DNA from: an uncultured Corynebacterium sp.
Lineage (GTDB): Bacteria > Actinomycetota > Actinomycetes > Mycobacteriales > Mycobacteriaceae
Direction of reading: 5' to 3'
NCBI RefSeq assembly: GCF_947253065.1
Contig: NZ_CAMXWS010000019.1
Coordinates: forward strand, 1 to 39,053
Length of the DNA: 39,053 nt
Part shown: positions 35,801 through 39,053 of the stretch, in pieces
Layout: every line of letters starts with the position of its first letter
Numbering within the stretch: the stretch's first letter is position 1
Program-made: the position numbers and the translations under genes
Notes under the pieces: model-generated
Told to the model about the DNA's origin: nothing
The model's database searches: none
The model's input: only the letters and a program-made list of their open reading frames with translations

Positions 35801-37084
35801 ATGACGACTCTGGCACTGAATAATGTGCGGCCCTACGGCGAAGACGAAACGAATATCCTCATCGATGTGGAAGCAGGTGTCATCGAGTCGATCGGTGATT
35901 CGCCGTTTACAGATGCCACCGAGGTCGTGGACTGCGGTGGCAATGTTCTGCTCCCTGGCCTTGTGGACATGCACGTCCACTTGCGTGAGCCGGGGCGTGA
36001 GGACACTGAGACTATCGCGACCGGCTCTGATGCCGCGGCCGCTGGTGGCTTCACCGCGGTGTTCACCATGGCGAATACCCAGCCGGTGATCGACCAGCCT
36101 TTCCTCGCCGACGCGGTGTGGGAAAAGGGCCAGGCATATGGCAAGTGCGATGTGTACCCGGTCGGCTCCATCACCAAGGGGCTTGGCGGTGAAACGCTCA
36201 CCGAGATCGGCCTGATGTCTCGCGGACATGTACGGATGTTCTCCGATGACGGCAAGTGCGTCAACGACCCGCAGCTTATGCGCCGCGCAATCGAATACGC
36301 GAAGGCCTACAACGTGGTGCTCGCCCAACACGCCGAAGACCACCGCATGACCGATGGATCAGTGGCCCACGAAGGCGAGAATGCTGCACGCTTGGGCCTG
36401 CGCGGTTGGCCACGTGTTGCGGAAGAATCCGTCGTGGCACGCGATCTGATCATGACCCGTGATTACGGCGGGCGCTACCACCTCTGCCACGCATCCACCG
36501 AGGGAACGGTCTCTCTGCTGCGCTGGGCAAAAGAACAAGGTATCGATGTTTCCGCCGAGGTGACGCCGCACCACCTGTTGCTTACCGATGAGAAACTGGA
36601 AACCTACGACGGAGTCTTCCGCGTCAACCCGCCACTGCGCGAAGACCGCGACACGATCGCACTGCGCGATGCGCTTCTCGACGGCACGATTGACGTCGTC
36701 GCCACCGACCATGCCCCACACGGTTCAGAAGACAAGTGCGTCGAATTTGAAAACGCTAAGCCGGGAATGATCGGACTGGAGACCTCGCTGCCGATCGTCG
36801 CGAAGATCTTCGTCGAGTCTGGCCTGGCTGACTGGCGTTTTGTAGCCAAGGTGATGAGCGAACGGCCGGCGGAGATTCTCCGCCTAGCAGATCAGGGCCG
36901 GCCGATCGCTGTCGGCGAGCCGGCGAATCTCACGCTCGTGGATACGCAAGCGCCCTGGACTGCACGGGGTGAAGAAATGGCTTCCAAGTCGAAGAACACC
37001 CCATATGAGGGATCCGAATTCAACACACGCGTCGCCGCCACCTGGCTGCGCGGCACACAAACATATTCCGCGAAGAAGGCGTAA
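35801..37084 (+). CDS. pyrC: Dihydroorotase
   Basis: This 427-aa zinc enzyme cyclises carbamoyl aspartate to dihydroorotate. The metal motif is DMHVHLREPG; further ligands lie in LAQHAEDH, YHLCHAST and the catalytic aspartate in ATDHAPHG. The size is that of the longer class I dihydroorotases. AAAGGAG lies about eight bases before the chosen ATG at 35801; the frame is open further upstream inside pyrB. carA starts three bases after its stop. Confidence 0.98.
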   Translation: MTTLALNNVRPYGEDETNILIDVEAGVIESIGDSPFTDATEVVDCGGNVLLPGLVDMHVHLREPGREDTETIATGSDAAAAGGFTAVFTMANTQPVIDQPFLADAVWEKGQAYGKCDVYPVGSITKGLGGETLTEIGLMSRGHVRMFSDDGKCVNDPQLMRRAIEYAKAYNVVLAQHAEDHRMTDGSVAHEGENAARLGLRGWPRVAEESVVARDLIMTRDYGGRYHLCHASTEGTVSLLRWAKEQGIDVSAEVTPHHLLLTDEKLETYDGVFRVNPPLREDRDTIALRDALLDGTIDVVATDHAPHGSEDKCVEFENAKPGMIGLETSLPIVAKIFVESGLADWRFVAKVMSERPAEILRLADQGRPIAVGEPANLTLVDTQAPWTARGEEMASKSKNTPYEGSEFNTRVAATWLRGTQTYSAKKA

Positions 37085-37087
37085 CCA

Positions 37088-37564
37088 ATGACTGACACCA
37101 CTCAGAAGAATCAGTACAACCAGCGCACACGCGCGACCCTCGTGCTCGACGGCGGCACCGAATTCCCCGGTTTCGTTTTCGGCGCCACCCCGACCGGTGA
37201 GATCGCCGGTGAACTGACATTCACCACCGATATGTTCGGCTACGAGCGTGAACTGTGCACCCCGGAACGTGCCGGACAGATCCTCGTCTTTGCCACTCCG
37301 CAACTGGGCAATGTCGGCTGGACCGGTGAAGGCGCAGGGGAGGGACGCACTGAGATCACCGCTTCCGCACTTGTGATCCGTGATCGTTCACGTATCGCCG
37401 CCAACCAGGAAGCACAGCACACGCTCGAAGAAGAACTGGTGAAGCAGAACATCACCGGCCTGTGGGGTGTAGATACCCGCAAGCTCGTCCGCGTCCTCGC
37501 AGACGCCGGCCGCAACGGCACGACCGTCAACGCCAAGATCATCGTCAACCAGCACGAAGCCTAG
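37088..37564 (+). CDS. carA: Truncated CarA: carbamoyl-phosphate synthase small-subunit N-domain only
   Basis: Canonical CarA is about 360-400 aa: an N-terminal domain that docks CarB, then a class I glutamine amidotransferase domain. This gene codes for 158 aa and stops at the end of the first domain. LVLDGGTEFPGFVFGA, ELTFTTDMFGYERELCTPE, GQILVFATPQLGNVGW and GLWGVDTRKLVRVL are recognisable, though the common MTGYQE/TDPSY segment is altered. The amidotransferase nucleophile motif (CFGHQ type), GPGDP loop and HPE triad end are absent, and only 21 bases separate its TAG from carB. No amidotransferase remnant exists in any frame there. The frame, start and operon spacing are normal, so it looks expressed rather than decayed. 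The glutamine-hydrolysing part must be missing or encoded elsewhere. Confidence 0.85.
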   Translation: MTDTTQKNQYNQRTRATLVLDGGTEFPGFVFGATPTGEIAGELTFTTDMFGYERELCTPERAGQILVFATPQLGNVGWTGEGAGEGRTEITASALVIRDRSRIAANQEAQHTLEEELVKQNITGLWGVDTRKLVRVLADAGRNGTTVNAKIIVNQHEA

Positions 37565-37585
37565 AAAAGACCAGGGAGAAAAATA

Positions 37586-39053
37586 ATGAAACGAGCAGAT
37601 CTCAATCACGTCCTGGTTATCGGTTCCGGTCCCATCGTGATCGGCCAGGCATGCGAATTCGACTACTCCGGCACCCAGGCCTGCCGCGTTCTTAAAGAAG
37701 AAGGCCTGCGAGTCACCCTTGTGAACTCGAACCCGGCAACGATCATGACAGACCCGGAGTTCGCCGACCACACCTACGTCGAGCCGATCGAGCCGGAATA
37801 CATCGACCGCATTCTTGCCCGTGAGAAGGAGCAGGGCCACCCAGTCGACGCGATCCTGCCCACCCTCGGTGGACAGACCGCGCTGAACGCAGCGATCAAG
37901 CTGGACCGCCTGGGCATCCTGGACAAGCACGGCGTTGAGCTCATCGGTGCTGATATTGATGCGATCGAGCGCGGTGAGGACCGTCAGAAATTCAAGGACA
38001 TCGTGGAAAAGATCGGCGGCGAATCCGCTCGTTCCCGCGTGTGCTTCACCATGGAAGAGGTCGAAGAGACCGTCGCCGAGCTAGGCTTCCCATGCGTTGT
38101 CCGCCCGTCGTTCACCATGGGTGGCCTTGGTTCCGGCCTGGCCTACAACATGGATGACCTGCACCGCATCGCCGGTGACGGCCTGACCGCCTCGCCAGAG
38201 GCCAATGTCCTGATCGAGGAATCCATCCTCGGCTGGAAGGAAATCGAGCTGGAGCTCATCCGCGACAAGGATGACAACTGCATCACCATCGCCACCATTG
38301 AGAACGTCGATGCGATGGGCGTGCACACCGGCGATTCCGTCACCGTCGCCCCGGTGCTCACCATGACTGAGCCTGAAGTGACCACGATGATCGAGCAGGG
38401 CAAGGCCATCATCCGCGAAGTGGGTGTGAAGACCGGTGGCTGCAATATCCAGTTCGCCATCAACCCCAAAGATGGTCGCATGATCACCATTGAGATGAAC
38501 CCGCGTGTGTCGCGTTCTTCGGCTCTTGCCTCCAAGGCAACGGGCTACCCGATTGCGAAGGTAGCTACGCGTCTGGCCATTGGTTACACCCTCGATGAGA
38601 TTGACAATGACATGACCGGTGGCGCTACCACCGTGCTTACGGAACCGTCTTTGGACTACGTCATTGTGAAGATGCCGCGCTTTGCATTCGAGAAATTCCC
38701 GGGCTCGGATGAGACCCTGGGCACCTCGATGAAGGCAGTGGGTGAGGCCATGGGCATTGGTCGCAACTACATCCAGGGCCTGAACAAGGTCATGCGTTCC
38801 ATGGAGGACAAGCCGAACGGCTTCTGGACCAAGCCGGATGAGTACTTCGCAGGCGAGCGCGCGACGGACGTCTCCGCGGTGCTCGAGGATCTGAAGGTTC
38901 CCACTGACAAGCGCCTCTACGATGTTGAGCTTGCACTGCGCCTCGGTGCCACCGTAGAGCAGGTCTACGAAGCCTCCGGCATTGACCCGTGGTTCCTCGA
39001 GGAGCTCGTCGCTCTCATCGAATTCCGCAATGAGCTTGTTGACGCTCCGGTGC
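37586..39053 (+). CDS. carB: Carbamoyl-phosphate synthase large subunit (partial, runs off window)
   Basis: About 489 of roughly 1,100 expected residues are inside the window. The protein begins MKRADLNHVLVIGSGPIVIG and continues with GQACEFDYSGTQACRVLKEEG, TLGGQTALNAA, the ATP-grasp region RPSFTMGGLGSGLAYN, IEESILGWKEIELELIRD and EMNPRVSRSSALASKATGYPIAK. These belong to the carboxyphosphate-forming half, and all look canonical. AGGGAG lies seven bases before the ATG. It is the partner of the shortened CarA, so its ammonia source is in question. The 3' end is not visible. Confidence 0.97.
   Translation, partial: MKRADLNHVLVIGSGPIVIGQACEFDYSGTQACRVLKEEGLRVTLVNSNPATIMTDPEFADHTYVEPIEPEYIDRILAREKEQGHPVDAILPTLGGQTALNAAIKLDRLGILDKHGVELIGADIDAIERGEDRQKFKDIVEKIGGESARSRVCFTMEEVEETVAELGFPCVVRPSFTMGGLGSGLAYNMDDLHRIAGDGLTASPEANVLIEESILGWKEIELELIRDKDDNCITIATIENVDAMGVHTGDSVTVAPVLTMTEPEVTTMIEQGKAIIREVGVKTGGCNIQFAINPKDGRMITIEMNPRVSRSSALASKATGYPIAKVATRLAIGYTLDEIDNDMTGGATTVLTEPSLDYVIVKMPRFAFEKFPGSDETLGTSMKAVGEAMGIGRNYIQGLNKVMRSMEDKPNGFWTKPDEYFAGERATDVSAVLEDLKVPTDKRLYDVELALRLGATVEQVYEASGIDPWFLEELVALIEFRNELVDAPV

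Noticed and set aside
37088..37600. carA interrupted by a frameshift or nonsense mutation
   Set aside because: There is no downstream amidotransferase sequence in any frame; carB begins 21 bases after the stop, so a point lesion cannot explain the short gene.

Overview
The window is a moderately GC-rich actinobacterial chromosome segment, most likely from a Corynebacterium. The evidence is the block alaS-ruvX-mltG-aroE-(prepilin peptidase)-aroC-aroK-aroB-aroQ-pepQ-efp-nusB followed by pyrR-pyrB-pyrC-carA-carB, the frequent GTG starts, and the resemblance of SdaA, AspS, AroK and CarB to corynebacterial proteins as I remember them. No species is claimed. No tRNA, rRNA, CRISPR array, transposase or phage gene was found.

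Layout. 1-1.6 kb: L-serine dehydratase on the minus strand. 1.7-8.1 kb: a six-gene plus-strand carbohydrate ABC importer operon (ATPase, a kinase-like DUF4032 protein, a lipoprotein binding protein, two permeases, a YesL-like membrane protein). 8.1-9.8 kb, minus strand: a small protein joining a HEPN-like N-terminus to CBS repeats, and a membrane-anchored neutral zinc metallopeptidase. 9.9-17.05 kb: aspS, a phosphotransferase-like gene, rarA and alaS. 17.2-26.4 kb: ruvX, mltG, the shikimate genes with an embedded A24 peptidase, pepQ, efp and nusB. 26.4-30.2 kb: polyphosphate kinase 2 and a three-gene FrcBCA-like sugar importer. 30.2-34.05 kb, minus strand: an MmeI-type single-chain restriction-modification enzyme and two YbjN proteins. 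34.28 kb to the end: the pyrimidine operon, with carB running off the window.

How the genes work together. The aro genes supply chorismate (steps 2 to 5 and 7 of the pathway are here: aroB, aroQ, aroE, aroK, aroC). The pyr genes make carbamoyl phosphate, carbamoyl aspartate and dihydroorotate. The leader of pyrR holds a hairpin very like the classical PyrR-binding RNA, and its 3' arm contains the pyrR Shine-Dalgarno, which suggests translational repression.

Most unusual points. (1) carA encodes only the small-subunit N-terminal domain (158 aa). The whole glutamine amidotransferase domain is absent, and carB starts 21 bases after the carA stop. (2) The 946-aa MmeI-family enzyme keeps both nuclease and methyltransferase motifs. 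(3) A HEPN-like RX4H motif is fused to CBS repeats. (4) Several intergenic RNA structures look regulatory: efp-nusB, the ruvX leader, and the start codon of the second sugar-binding protein.
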